This document shows, in pieces, positions 45,268 through 53,618 of a stretch of DNA of 64,000 bases (position 1 is its first letter; every line of letters begins with the position of its first letter). The notes beneath the pieces were generated by a model. The model saw only the letters and a program-made list of their open reading frames with translations. It searched no databases and was not told where the DNA came from. The stretch spans positions 1,240,001-1,304,000 of the forward strand of contig CAVXNJ010000004.1 in the NCBI GenBank assembly GCA_963763135.1, in the 5' to 3' direction. This DNA is from JANMZO01 sp963763135. Its GTDB lineage: Bacteria; Actinomycetota; Acidimicrobiia; Acidimicrobiales; JANYDT01. Made by a program: the position numbers and the translations under genes.

Positions 45268-45443
45268 TAACGGGACTCCATAAGCTCGTCGAACTGCCGC
45301 TCGATCGGAACGTGGTTCGTGCCAAGCAATGCACGGAGGCGCGATCGTCGACGGTCCGTTGGTGCCGTTCGCACCTCGGCCCCTGGGGCCTTTCGCCGGC
45401 CTCGATGAACAACGCGGACGAGTGCGACCACTATCAGAATCAC
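45267..45443 (-). CDS. 58-aa small protein upstream of and coupled to ABC-F
   Basis: Starts at GTG 45443, with GGAGGGAGG just upstream, and reads MILIVVALVRVVHRGRRKAP, continues basic (RRRSRLRALLG) and ends ERQFDELMESR; the stop TAA shares a base with the ABC-F ATG. A short hydrophobic N-terminus (ILIVVALVRVV) then a basic stretch suggests a single-pass or membrane-associated peptide. No family recognised. Strong ribosome site plus coupling argue that it is translated. Confidence 0.65.
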   Translation of the reverse strand: MILIVVALVRVVHRGRRKAPGAEVRTAPTDRRRSRLRALLGTNHVPIERQFDELMESR

Positions 45444-45472
45444 GATGCCTCCCTCCGTTCCGGCTCAGCCAT
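45440..45472 (-). CDS. 10-aa leader ORF before the 58-aa gene
   Basis: ATG 45472 encodes MAEPERREAS and stops at 45440, overlapping the GTG of the 58-aa gene. It lies about 27 nt after the predicted transcription start of promoter P3. Its codons cover the GGAGGGAGG ribosome site of the next ORF, so ribosome movement on the leader could open or block that site. Leader ORFs are common before ABC-F resistance genes; function here is inference. Confidence 0.4.
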   Translation of the reverse strand: MAEPERREAS

Positions 45473-45480
45473 CTTGCGGA

Positions 45481-45534
45481 TACTACGAGTTCGTAGTAAG
45501 CTGTGATTATGCGATCTCGTAGTAAATCTGTCAA
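45481..45534 (-). promoter_or_regulatory. Promoter P3 with MarR-type operators (ABC-F unit) and overlapping marR promoter
   Basis: Minus strand: TTGACA (45529-45534), 17-bp spacer, CATAAT (45506-45511), with GATTATGCGATCTCGTAGTA (45505-45524) across the spacer. TACTACGAGTTCGTAGTA (45481-45498), an 8-2-8 inverted repeat, lies at the start point. Plus strand: TTGCGG (45474-45479) and TAAGCT (45497-45502), 17 bp apart, could drive marR; the same palindrome fills that spacer. Confidence 0.7.
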
Positions 45535-46005
45535 GGGAGGGTCTGATCGACCTGACCAGAGCCCCCAAGCGCCCGTGGTTCCGCCCGAGGGCACCAACGT
45601 GCTGTTCGATGTGTGGCTCGTGTCGCGGGCGACCTTCGCGGTCCTCGACGCAGCGCTCGCTCCGTCAGGACTGACCGCAGATGAATTCGCGATCTACAGC
45701 GTCCTGACAAGCAGTGGCTCAATGACACCGAGCGAACTCGCCCGGTGGATGGCTGCACCCCTGACCTCCATGTCGAGTTACATCAAACGGTTCGAAGGCC
45801 GTGGTCACATCACCCGAGTCGCAAACCCCGCTGACGGGCGCTCGTATCGACTTCAGCTCACCGCGAACGGGCCGTGCCGCACACCGCGTCTGCCGCCAAG
45901 CTGTTTCAACCGGTTCTCACCTCCGTCGAGCAATCGCTCGACGGAGGCGCACCGTCAGTCCGCAACGCGCTACACGACCTTCACCGCGCCCTTCCCGGCA
46001 CCTGA
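45509..46005 (+). pseudogene. MarR-family regulator gene with one frameshift
   Basis: The reading frame from ATG 45509 (a GTG at 45503 is also possible) encodes a winged-helix regulator: NVLFDVWLVSRATFAVLDAA, LTADEFAIYSVLTSSGSMTP, SELARWMAAPLTSMSSYIKR and the wing GHITRVANPADGRSYRLQLT. Near 45865 one base is missing and the true C-terminal helix (ERAVPHTASAAKLFQPVLTS, VEQSLDGGAPSVRNALHDLH) continues in another frame to TGA 46003-46005. The putative promoter places the transcript start at or next to the ATG, so a leaderless mRNA is plausible. It probably controls the flanking operators. Confidence 0.8.
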
Positions 46006-46059
46006 CCGTCGTTAGCGCAGGGGGTTTACGCTCTCCAACGCGGCGGCTTCCAACGACAT

Positions 46060-46800
46060 TTAGGTTGTCGACGCGAGCTGACCGCAACCCGCAGCAACCC
46101 ATTGATCCCAGAGCTCGTTCGCTTTCTCCGTACTCGGCTTGATGATGCGGATTTCGGTCCAGATGGCGCGAATCGACTTCGCTTTGCAACCGAGGCTCAT
46201 GACAGCGACAGGAATTGTCGTGGTGGGAACCGCACCGGTCGGCGAGACAATTTGCCCGGGCGACGTCGGTGTTTCGAAAAGGGACCCGGCGACCTGGTTG
46301 TTGACCGTCACCTGTCCCGAGAGGTATCCATCGTTGGTGAGCACCCAACCGGTGACGGATCGCTGGTCTCCGGCGGTGATGGTCGACCGGTATATGCCAG
46401 CGTTGGCCTGGGCCACGGCCAGGCTGAACCCTGTCTTCTTTCCCTGACGGGTGACGGTCCCGGTGAGCTTCTTGGTGTCGAATTCGATCGTCGAACCGTC
46501 AGCCGATTTCAGCTGCAACTGCGTGGATTTTGATGCCTGCTTGCCGGTAAACCAGACGCTGACCTTCCCGGTGCCGTCGCACCAGTACGCGACCACGTCG
46601 CCGGAGATAGTGACCTGGATTCCGAGTGGAACACGATCGACGAGCCCGACGAAGTTCGACCTGATCTCCGACGGTGTCCGTACGGCGGAGAAGGGATCGG
46701 GCGTGGTCGCAGCGGTACCCGATGCGGGCACGACAAATGCGCCGATCGCAACGGCGCCCACGGCCACGGCGGCAGCGAGGAGGGACTTGAGACTACGCAT
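46060..46800 (-). CDS. Exported protein of unknown function
   Basis: 246 aa from ATG 46800 (AAAGGAAG upstream). MRSLKSLLAAAVAVGAVAIG followed by AFVVPASGTAA is a clear Sec signal peptide with cleavage near residue 30. The mature part is beta-rich (GIQVTISGDVVAYWCDGTGK, TGWVLTNDGYLSGQVTVNNQ) with three to four cysteines, including WCDG, LGCKAK and AAGCGQ. No family recognised. Possibly the last gene of the small unit downstream of the S1-type gene, but a 185-bp gap suggests its own promoter. Confidence 0.75.
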   Translation of the reverse strand: MRSLKSLLAAAVAVGAVAIGAFVVPASGTAATTPDPFSAVRTPSEIRSNFVGLVDRVPLGIQVTISGDVVAYWCDGTGKVSVWFTGKQASKSTQLQLKSADGSTIEFDTKKLTGTVTRQGKKTGFSLAVAQANAGIYRSTITAGDQRSVTGWVLTNDGYLSGQVTVNNQVAGSLFETPTSPGQIVSPTGAVPTTTIPVAVMSLGCKAKSIRAIWTEIRIIKPSTEKANELWDQWVAAGCGQLASTT

Positions 46801-46985
46801 TCTCGTACTTCCTTTCGATGAAACACCGGTTGGTGTTACACCGATCGTGAACGAATGCTCGTCGGCCGTCCCCCGTGCGCACACGGATTCATCGGAGCGC
46901 CGACGCCGGTCACAGTGTGACTCTTTGATGGACGTGCAAGACCGGACATAGCGGAGGTTGACGTAACAACCACCGTTCCCGGCAG

Positions 46986-47300
46986 TCAGCGCTTGGTGTT
47001 CCAGCGGTCGATGCGTGCGTGCGCGTGGAAGTGGTTCGGGATCTGGCGCATATGCCGGTCGATGAACCAGACCACACCCTTTTCCTGACCAAGGAACGAT
47101 TCGCCGACCGCGCTCAACTGGGCGAGCATGTGCTCGAGTTGATCGGGCGGCGGCTCCGTGCCGTGGGAGTTCCACACCACCATCGGAACATCGCAGGATT
47201 CACATTCAGCTATCCAACAAATGTCGTCACGATGGAATTGGCGCGTGAACGGGACCGCTTCGCAGAGTTCGCAGTCAGGGTCCCGAACCACGTCGGACAC
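46986..47300 (-). CDS. Small CxxC protein with HIT-like HxHxH motif
   Basis: 104 aa from GTG 47300, 7 nt after the stop of the S1-type gene. Two cysteine pairs (DCELC and ECESC) near residues 11 and 33 could form a zinc site, and the C-terminal NHFHAHARIDRW resembles the histidine triad of HIT nucleotide hydrolases. VPMVVWNSHGTEPP is strongly patterned. The combination suggests a compact HIT-related enzyme; activity is not assignable. Co-transcription with the S1-type gene suggests an RNA- or translation-linked role (inference). Confidence 0.65.
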   Translation of the reverse strand: MSDVVRDPDCELCEAVPFTRQFHRDDICWIAECESCDVPMVVWNSHGTEPPPDQLEHMLAQLSAVGESFLGQEKGVVWFIDRHMRQIPNHFHAHARIDRWNTKR

Positions 47301-47306
47301 GGCGTC

Positions 47307-48771
47307 TTACTCGAGGGCTCGGCGCATCGACAAAGCGACGCGACGCTTCTCCGGATCGATCGACAGGATCTGGCTCCAGACCCCTTCGCCGACCGCAACC
47401 ACATCCGAAGCCTGCTCCACCCGGAAACGGCTGAGCTCGGAGATGTGGACGAGTCCTTCGACCGGCTCAAATCCTTCACCTTCGATCGTGACGAACACGC
47501 CAAAGGCAGCCAGGCCGGTGACCGTGCCGAACACGAGATCGCCCGGCTTGTGCAGCTTGGAGAACTGATCCCACGGGCTGGGCAGAACGGCCTTGCGCGA
47601 CAGGCTGATCTTGTTTCGCTCGGGCTTGATGTCGAGGATGACGACGTCGACGGTTTCGCCAACCTTCACAACATCGCTCGGCTTGTTGACCTGACGGTGG
47701 GCCAATTCCGAAACGTGGATCAAACCTTCGCCACCACCGATGTCGACGAACGCACCAAAATCCGTAAGGGCAGTTACGGTTCCGGTCTTTCGATCGCCGA
47801 CCTTGATGGTCGAGAACAACGCTTCGCGCTGCGCCTGACGTTCGGCTTCGAGCATGATGCGACGGTTCACGACGATCTTCTCGGAGCGACGCTCAGTAGC
47901 GGCCTGCTCGCCGGTGATCTTTTCGCACTCGATGATCTTGACGGTCATCGTGGTGCCCACGAGCGACGCCGGATCGGCGACCTTGCGTACGTCGATCAGA
48001 CTCTCGGGAAGGAACGCGCGGCATACCCAGGTCGAGGATGAGTCCACCTTTGGTAGTGGCCTTCACGACGCCGGTGATCGGCTCACCGGCTTCGAACGCC
48101 GCCTCGATGCGAGTCCACGAACGGGTGCGGTGAGCGCGCTTCGGGGAGATCACGTAACGACCGGATCCGGCCTGGTGACGAACGACGGTCCCTTCGATGT
48201 GTTCGCCGACCACCGGCTCGTGGTCGTCGACCAACTCGGCCTTCGGGATGACGGCCATTTCGCCTTCGCCAAGATCGGCCTCGATACCGTTCGGGCCGAT
48301 CACCGTGATGATGCCGGGAACGATGTCGCCTGGCTGGTAGGTGAACACGATCGTTGCCACTTCGACGACCGGCTCAGCAGTCGTCGGCTCAGCAGAGGTC
48401 GGTTCAGCAGAGGTCGGTTCAGCACTCGCTGCGGCCGACTCAGCCGGGGCCTCGACCGATTCAGCCGAACCGTCGGAGGGTGTTTCTGCGGAAACCTCGG
48501 CAGGCGCTTCTGACGAGACGTCGGACGGCGATTCAGTGGTCGCCGGTTCCGGAACTTCAGGAACGACTTCGGCGGGGACTTCTGTCGCGGCTACGGACGG
48601 AACCTCGGCCGAAACATCGTCGGGCGACTCGCTCGCCGCTTCCACGTTGCCGCTTTCGGCCACCACCGGGGTGACCTCCGGTGTGGACTCCTGGACTTCC
48701 GCCGAAGGAGCACTCGCCCCCGGGGCTTCTACCGAAGCTTGAGTCGCCTCAGTCTCTTCCTGCATCGTCAT
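47307..48771 (-). pseudogene. Second S1-domain RNA-binding protein, one frameshift
   Basis: From ATG 48771 (or 48765, better spaced from AAGGG) the first about 130 residues are low-complexity Ala/Glu/Pro/Ser/Thr with SAEPT repeats. S1 domains follow: YQPGDIVPGIITVIGPNGIE, then GEPITGVVKATTKGGLILDL, where one extra base near 48020 shifts the frame; it continues as RAFLPESLIDVRKV, VGDRKTGTVTALTDFGAFVD, IGGGEGLIHVSELAHRQVNK and GDLVFGTVTGLAAFGVFVTI to the stop at 47307. An intact product would be about 487 aa with four S1 repeats. It differs from rpsA at 14543-15877, so the genome has two S1-type genes. Confidence 0.85.
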
Positions 48772-48954
48772 CCCTTATTGCTGCACGCGGTGCCCACCGG
48801 GCGTTGCCGAAGGCTCCCAATGAACCTTGCCGGAATCGTAGTCTTGGAATCGCGATTGGGCGACTCCAATCCGATTCTCTGCGTCATCAGCCGATGAACT
48901 CCGTATTTCCGGTGCACTTGAGCCGGATTTCCGCACCCGTAAGCCGGTTCGAGT

Positions 48955-48992
48955 TCGCGGGTACTAGTCGCGGGTACTAGTCGCGGTGCTAG
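48955..48992. repeat. 13-bp tandem repeat between trpA and the S1-type gene
   Basis: TCGCGGGTACTAG occurs at 48955-48967 and 48968-48980, followed by the diverged unit TCGCGGTGCTAG at 48981-48992. It lies 52 bp beyond the trpA stop. No gene uses it. Confidence 0.75.
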
Positions 48993-49043
48993 CCCCGGCG
49001 GTCCGACCCGGACCGGCGAATTGTGACGGACGGGCGATCCGAG

Positions 49044-49871
49044 TCAGACGGCGTCTATCCCGGCCCGCAACTCGGCGACGTAGTTCGCCACGCCCTGCGT
49101 GCCCTGACCTTCGAGGATACGGCGCATGACGGACGCTCCGACGATGACCCCGTCGGCCACGCCGACGACCTGGGCCGCCTGTTCGGCGTTTGATACACCG
49201 ATGCCGACCAGCACGGGTCGATCCGTCATGGACTTCAACCGAGTAGCGATAACTGCCGCGCTTCCCGCGAGCGTGGCCCGTTCGCCGGTTACGCCCATCG
49301 TGCCAACGCCGTAGACGAACCCACGCGAAGCCGCACAGATCCGGGCCATGCGGTCGTCGGGGGTCGTCGGGGCCGCGAGCATGACGTTTTCCAGACCGGC
49401 GGCTGATGCGACCCGTTGCCAATCGTCTGACTCGTCGAGTTGCAGGTCAGGGAGGATCGAACCCGACAGGCCCCGGTCGACCAACATTGCAGCGAAGCGT
49501 TGGTGCCCGGCACGAAACGCCACGTTGTACGACGTCATGACCACCATCGGAATATCGATGTCGATGTTCACCAAATCGTTAAGCACGCTTACCGGTGTCG
49601 TGCCGCGCGCAAGGGCCAGAACCGAGGCTTCCTGGATAACCGGGCCGTCCATCACCGGATCGGAGAAGGGAATACCGATCTCGATCAGATCGGCGCCGGC
49701 GGCGGCCGCAGCGCGAACGAGTTCCGTCCAGTCGGCCGTCACTCCCCCGGTAATAAACGGCACGAGCAGTTTCTTCCCGCCGGCCCGCTTGGCGCGGAAC
49801 TCCGTCTCAATTCGCCCCATGAAGTCGGCCGGCGTCGCCGGTGAGGTCACAGCAGTTGCGGTCGATTTCAT
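49044..49871 (-). CDS. trpA: Tryptophan synthase alpha chain
   Basis: 275 aa from ATG 49871. Cleaves indole-3-glycerol phosphate to indole, which is channelled to the beta chain. TIM-barrel marks: LLVPFITGGVTADWTELV, the catalytic Glu region GADLIEIGIPFSDPVMDGPV and Asp in the loop SGSILPDLQLDESDDWQ, plus GFVYGVGTMGVTGERATL and VLVGIGVSNAEQA. The start overlaps the trpB stop (ATGA), giving balanced synthesis of the two subunits. GAAAGG is a good ribosome site. Confidence 0.96.
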   Translation of the reverse strand: MKSTATAVTSPATPADFMGRIETEFRAKRAGGKKLLVPFITGGVTADWTELVRAAAAAGADLIEIGIPFSDPVMDGPVIQEASVLALARGTTPVSVLNDLVNIDIDIPMVVMTSYNVAFRAGHQRFAAMLVDRGLSGSILPDLQLDESDDWQRVASAAGLENVMLAAPTTPDDRMARICAASRGFVYGVGTMGVTGERATLAGSAAVIATRLKSMTDRPVLVGIGVSNAEQAAQVVGVADGVIVGASVMRRILEGQGTQGVANYVAELRAGIDAV

Positions 49872-51193
49872 TGTTGGGCGCCTTTCACGGGGCAGTGCTC
49901 GCAAACCGGCTCGCAGGGCCGGGTGCTGCAGAGCGCGAGTTTGTCCATCACCTGTTGGGCGTCTTTGTCGCCCCGGCCCGACAGGTTCACGAGGACCGTG
50001 GAGCCTGCCGGAATCTCACCACTTATCGCAGCGCGGGCCAGATAGGCGATCGCGTGCGCCGGTTCGAGGGCCGGAATGATGCCTTCCGTCTCGGCCAGCA
50101 GTTGAAGTGCGTCGAGCACCTCGGCATCGTTGGCTGGAACGTACACCGCTCGACCGGACGCCGACAGGTGAGCGTGCTCCGGCCCGACACCCGGGTAGTC
50201 GAGGCCGGCCGAGATCGAGTGAGCCTCGAGCACCTGACCGAACTCGTCTTGGAGAAGGTACGACTTCATGCCGTGAACCACACCGGGCACGCCGTGTCCG
50301 ACGGCTGCTCCACCTTCGGGCTCCACACCGACCAGCTTGGCTTTGGTGTCAACGAATCCACCGAACACGCCCGCGGCGTTCGACCCGCCACCGACACACG
50401 CAATCACGTAGTCGGGATCGCCACCATTGAGAATCAGTCGGCACTGCTCGCGAGCTTCGTCGCCGAGAACACGCTGGAATTCACGAACCATCCACGGATA
50501 CGGATGAGGGCCCATGACTGAACCGAGGAGGTAGTACGTCGTCTCGACCGACGCAAGCCACTCGCGCATGGCGTCGTTCACGGCATCTTTCAAGGTGCGC
50601 GAACCCGACGACACGGGTCGCACGGTGGCTCCGAGCAACTTCATCCGAAAAACGTTGAGGGCCTGCCGCTCAACGTCGACGGCGCCCATGTAGACGATGC
50701 ACTCCAGACCGAGCAGCGCACACGCGGTGGCACTAGCCACGCCGTGTTGCCCGGCACCCGTCTCGGCAATGATGCGCTTCTTGCCCATACGCTTGGCCAA
50801 CAGGGCCTGACCGATGACGTTGTTGATCTTGTGGGAACCGGTGTGGGCGAGGTCCTCACGCTTCAGAAACACCCGGACGCCTAGCTTCTCCGACAGACGG
50901 AAGCACTCGGTGACGGGCGTCGGCCGACCGCCGTAGTCGCGCAGCACGCGGTGGTACTCGGCGACAAACTCCGGATCGGACCACGCCGAACGGAACGCCT
51001 GCTCGAGTTCTTCACAGGCCGGGACGAGCGATTCCGGAACGTAGCGTCCGCCGAACTCACCGAATCGGCCGTCTTCGGTCGGATCACCCATGAGTGACGC
51101 CACCCCATGATTCGAAAGCGGACGGGTATCGCCCTCCGGGTGCGCGGAGCCGGCGTCTGCGGACGCGACGGAAGTGCTGGGGGTGTTGGACAT
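49868..51193 (-). CDS. trpB: Tryptophan synthase beta chain
   Basis: 441 aa. PLP enzyme joining indole and serine. PLP-lysine motif KREDLAHTGSHKINNVIGQA, ETGAGQHGVASATACALLGL, the phosphate-binding loop CVGGGSNAAGVFGGF and VNLSGRGDKD at the C-terminus are all present. Two oddities: an N-terminal lead of about 30 Ser/Ala-rich residues, and a C-terminal tail with four cysteines (CSTRPCEPVCEHCPVKG), which could bind a metal. Four bp from trpF upstream and overlapping trpA downstream. Confidence 0.96.
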   Translation of the reverse strand: MSNTPSTSVASADAGSAHPEGDTRPLSNHGVASLMGDPTEDGRFGEFGGRYVPESLVPACEELEQAFRSAWSDPEFVAEYHRVLRDYGGRPTPVTECFRLSEKLGVRVFLKREDLAHTGSHKINNVIGQALLAKRMGKKRIIAETGAGQHGVASATACALLGLECIVYMGAVDVERQALNVFRMKLLGATVRPVSSGSRTLKDAVNDAMREWLASVETTYYLLGSVMGPHPYPWMVREFQRVLGDEAREQCRLILNGGDPDYVIACVGGGSNAAGVFGGFVDTKAKLVGVEPEGGAAVGHGVPGVVHGMKSYLLQDEFGQVLEAHSISAGLDYPGVGPEHAHLSASGRAVYVPANDAEVLDALQLLAETEGIIPALEPAHAIAYLARAAISGEIPAGSTVLVNLSGRGDKDAQQVMDKLALCSTRPCEPVCEHCPVKGAQQ

Positions 51194-51196
51194 GGT

Positions 51197-51907
51197 TTAG
51201 AACTCCTCTTGCCAGTCGTAGAGCTGGTCGGTTGGTTCGGCGTGGGGCTCCAGGCTGTACTGCGCCAGCGTGGCGGCCGCGGCCCGGGCGTTCGAAATGA
51301 ACGTGTGCAGTTTGCGGGCGTCTTTGCGACCCGGCGATGCTTCCACGCCACTTGACACATCGATCCCCCAGGGGCGGACACTGAGAACAGCGTCGGTCAC
51401 GTTGTCGGGTCCGAGCCCGCCGGCGAGCAGCAGTTTCTTTCCGTCGGGGACCTCGACGAGCGACCAGTCGAACAACTCGCCCGATCCCGGTTTGGCATTG
51501 TCGAGGAGGATAACTTCAACGGGATACGTCTTGGCCCGATCCATCGTACGGTCGCCGGCGGTGAACGCCTGGATGACGAAGTTGACCCGTTCGGCCACGC
51601 TGGCGCATTGTTCGGCGGTTTCGTGGCCGTGCAACTGGGCACCGGTAAGGCCGCACTGCTGCACGATCTCGACGACGCGGTCGGGATGCTCGTCGCGGAA
51701 CACTCCGAACGTTGCAATATCGGGCGGAAGGCGCTTCACAATGTCGGTCACGACATTCGTGGTGACCTGACGTGTAGATCCCGCGGCGAACACGAACCCG
51801 AGTGCGTCGGCGCCCATCGCGGAAGCCAGCAGCCCGTCTTCCTCGGTGGTGATGCCGCAGATCTTGATGAACAACCCGTTGAGGGCGAGGTCACGAGCTT
51901 GGCGCAT
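51197..51907 (-). CDS. trpF: Phosphoribosylanthranilate isomerase
   Basis: 236 aa from ATG 51907. Converts N-(5-phosphoribosyl)anthranilate to the ribulose form. The catalytic Cys is in LFIKICGITTEEDGLLA and the Asp in PVEVILLDNAKPGSG; LLLAGGLGPDNV and WGIDVSSGVEASPGRKD form the phosphate site. The start overlaps trpC by 17 nt. The C-terminus runs about 15 residues beyond the common end. The presence of a separate trpF contrasts with actinobacteria that use the dual-function PriA. Confidence 0.93.
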   Translation of the reverse strand: MRQARDLALNGLFIKICGITTEEDGLLASAMGADALGFVFAAGSTRQVTTNVVTDIVKRLPPDIATFGVFRDEHPDRVVEIVQQCGLTGAQLHGHETAEQCASVAERVNFVIQAFTAGDRTMDRAKTYPVEVILLDNAKPGSGELFDWSLVEVPDGKKLLLAGGLGPDNVTDAVLSVRPWGIDVSSGVEASPGRKDARKLHTFISNARAAAATLAQYSLEPHAEPTDQLYDWQEEF

Positions 51908-52733
51908 GGCTGCTCCGATCCACTTGAGCCGTCTCACTGATGGCATCACTGTCGCGAAGCGCACGCACGGCGGCAGCCGGGTCGCTAGCGGTCACGACGG
52001 ACTCTCCGACGAGTACGGCGTCGAACCCGGCATGGGCGAGAGATCGTGCATCGTCGGGTCCGCGCACTCCCGACTCGGCAACGCGCACGACGGACTCGGG
52101 GATGGCCCGACCTACGCGGATGGCGCGCTCATGGTCGACGGCGAAGGTATGAAGATCTCGCTGGTTGACCCCAACCAGTTCGGCGCCTACGACCAGCGCT
52201 CGGGCCAGTTCGGCTTCGTCGTGGATCTCCACGAGCACGTCGAGGCCGATGCGGATCGCTTCGGCGTGGAACGTGGCCAGCTCCGCGTCGGTAAGGACGG
52301 CCGCGATAAGCAAGAGGCAGTCGGCGCCCATGATCCGGGCGTCGTAGACGTCGGCCAGGGAGACCGTGAAGTCCTTGCGAAGGACCGGAAGGGCGGTCGC
52401 AGCCCGAGCCGCCTGAAGGTCGGCCACCGATCCACCGAAGTGCGCAACATCGGTCAGCACCGAAAGACATGCGGCCCCGCCGGCTTCGTAGGTCCTGGCC
52501 AGATCCGACGGGTCGAGATCGGCGTTCAACGCCCCTTTCGACGGCGACCGCCGCTTGATCTCGGCGATGACCGACAGGCCCCGAACCCGCAACGCCCGGG
52601 CAAACCCACGGGTCGGGGTGGAGACCGACTCCGCTTCGGCCTTCAATTGTTTGAGATCGCGTGCATCAGTGGCCGCTGCCGCCCGGTGCGCCTCCACGAT
52701 GCGGTCGAGGTATGTCGCTTGCCCGGAAGTCAC
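51891..52733 (-). CDS. trpC: Indole-3-glycerol phosphate synthase
   Basis: 280 aa from GTG 52733. Ring-closes CdRP to indole-3-glycerol phosphate. Barrel motifs include SVIAEIKRRSPSKGALN with the catalytic Lys, AACLSVLTDVAHFGGSVADL, LPVLRKDFTVSLADVYDARI with the second Lys, GVNQRDLHTF and VRVAESGVRGPDDARSLA. It is first in the trpC-F-B-A unit. The 124-bp spacer to the divergent response regulator should contain its promoter, but no attenuator or leader peptide was recognised. Confidence 0.95.
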   Translation of the reverse strand: MTSGQATYLDRIVEAHRAAAATDARDLKQLKAEAESVSTPTRGFARALRVRGLSVIAEIKRRSPSKGALNADLDPSDLARTYEAGGAACLSVLTDVAHFGGSVADLQAARAATALPVLRKDFTVSLADVYDARIMGADCLLLIAAVLTDAELATFHAEAIRIGLDVLVEIHDEAELARALVVGAELVGVNQRDLHTFAVDHERAIRVGRAIPESVVRVAESGVRGPDDARSLAHAGFDAVLVGESVVTASDPAAAVRALRDSDAISETAQVDRSSHAPSS

Positions 52734-52857
52734 ACCGACAGCGTAGTTCGCGCCCGCCTCAATGCCCGGATGACATTCACGGCTCTCCGGTCGGGTATCT
52801 CGACTCGTGACGGTGTCTTAGGAGCGATACACCCACAACGCCGCTTCACCTGCAAGC

Positions 52858-53556
52858 ATGGTGGATATGGCTCCGACCGATAACGGCACAATTGTCGTCG
52901 TAGAAGACGACATCAGCATCGCCGATCTGCTCGACATGGTTCTTCGGCAGGCCGGCTACCGGGTGATTCAAGCTGGAAACGGCGAGGCCGGCCTGGCCGC
53001 CGTCCTGCGCGAACGACCGAAGTTGGCGATACTCGACGTCGGCCTCCCCGGCAACATGGACGGACTTGATCTGTGCCGGGCGATCCGGGCCAAAGCTGAC
53101 ACGCCCGTGTTGTTCCTCACCGCCCGCGACGGCGAGATCGACCGAGTGCTTGGCCTTGAGATGGGCGCCGACGACTACGTGACGAAGCCTTTCTCACCCC
53201 GCGAACTGGTCGCCCGGGTCAAGGCCATTCTGCGTCGGATGGAGCCGGTCGTCGTGAAAGAAACCCGCCCGGAGACCCTGATCGCCGGCGAGGTCGAAGT
53301 CGACATGGCCCGACGGGAAGCGCGGGTGAACGGCGAGGTCATCGGTCTCGCTACTCGCGAGTTCGACCTGCTCGCGCACTTCGCTGGCAACCAGGGTCTC
53401 GTCCTCAGCCGTCAGCAGTTGCTCGACGGCGTGTGGGGCGTCGGCTGGTACGGCGACGAGCGCACGGTTGACGTGCACGTACGTCAGTTGCGGAAGAAGC
53501 TGGGCGACGCGTTCCCCCTCAAGACCGTTTTCGGCGTTGGTTATCGCCTCAACTGA
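52858..53556 (+). CDS. OmpR/PhoB-family response regulator
   Basis: 232 aa. Receiver domain with VVVEDDISIADLLDMVL, phospho-acceptor Asp60 in AILDVGLPG, and VTKPFSPRELVARVKAIL with the conserved Lys. The C-terminal winged helix shows RREARVNGEVIGLATREFDL, DGVWGVGWYGDERTVDVHVR and FGVGYRLN. Start ATG 52858 or 52867 (neither has a strong ribosome site). It is followed after 62 bp by its kinase. Target genes are not evident. Confidence 0.94.
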   Translation: MVDMAPTDNGTIVVVEDDISIADLLDMVLRQAGYRVIQAGNGEAGLAAVLRERPKLAILDVGLPGNMDGLDLCRAIRAKADTPVLFLTARDGEIDRVLGLEMGADDYVTKPFSPRELVARVKAILRRMEPVVVKETRPETLIAGEVEVDMARREARVNGEVIGLATREFDLLAHFAGNQGLVLSRQQLLDGVWGVGWYGDERTVDVHVRQLRKKLGDAFPLKTVFGVGYRLN

Positions 53557-53618
53557 GGCAGTACACGGCCACGGTTACCCAGCGGTACCGTCCGAGCGCC
53601 GGACTGTGAGCTGACGCT

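Noticed and set aside
46909..46921. CRP-like palindrome GTCACAGTGTGAC
   Set aside because: Half-sites are in the wrong orientation and spacing for a CRP/FNR site, and there is no supporting context.
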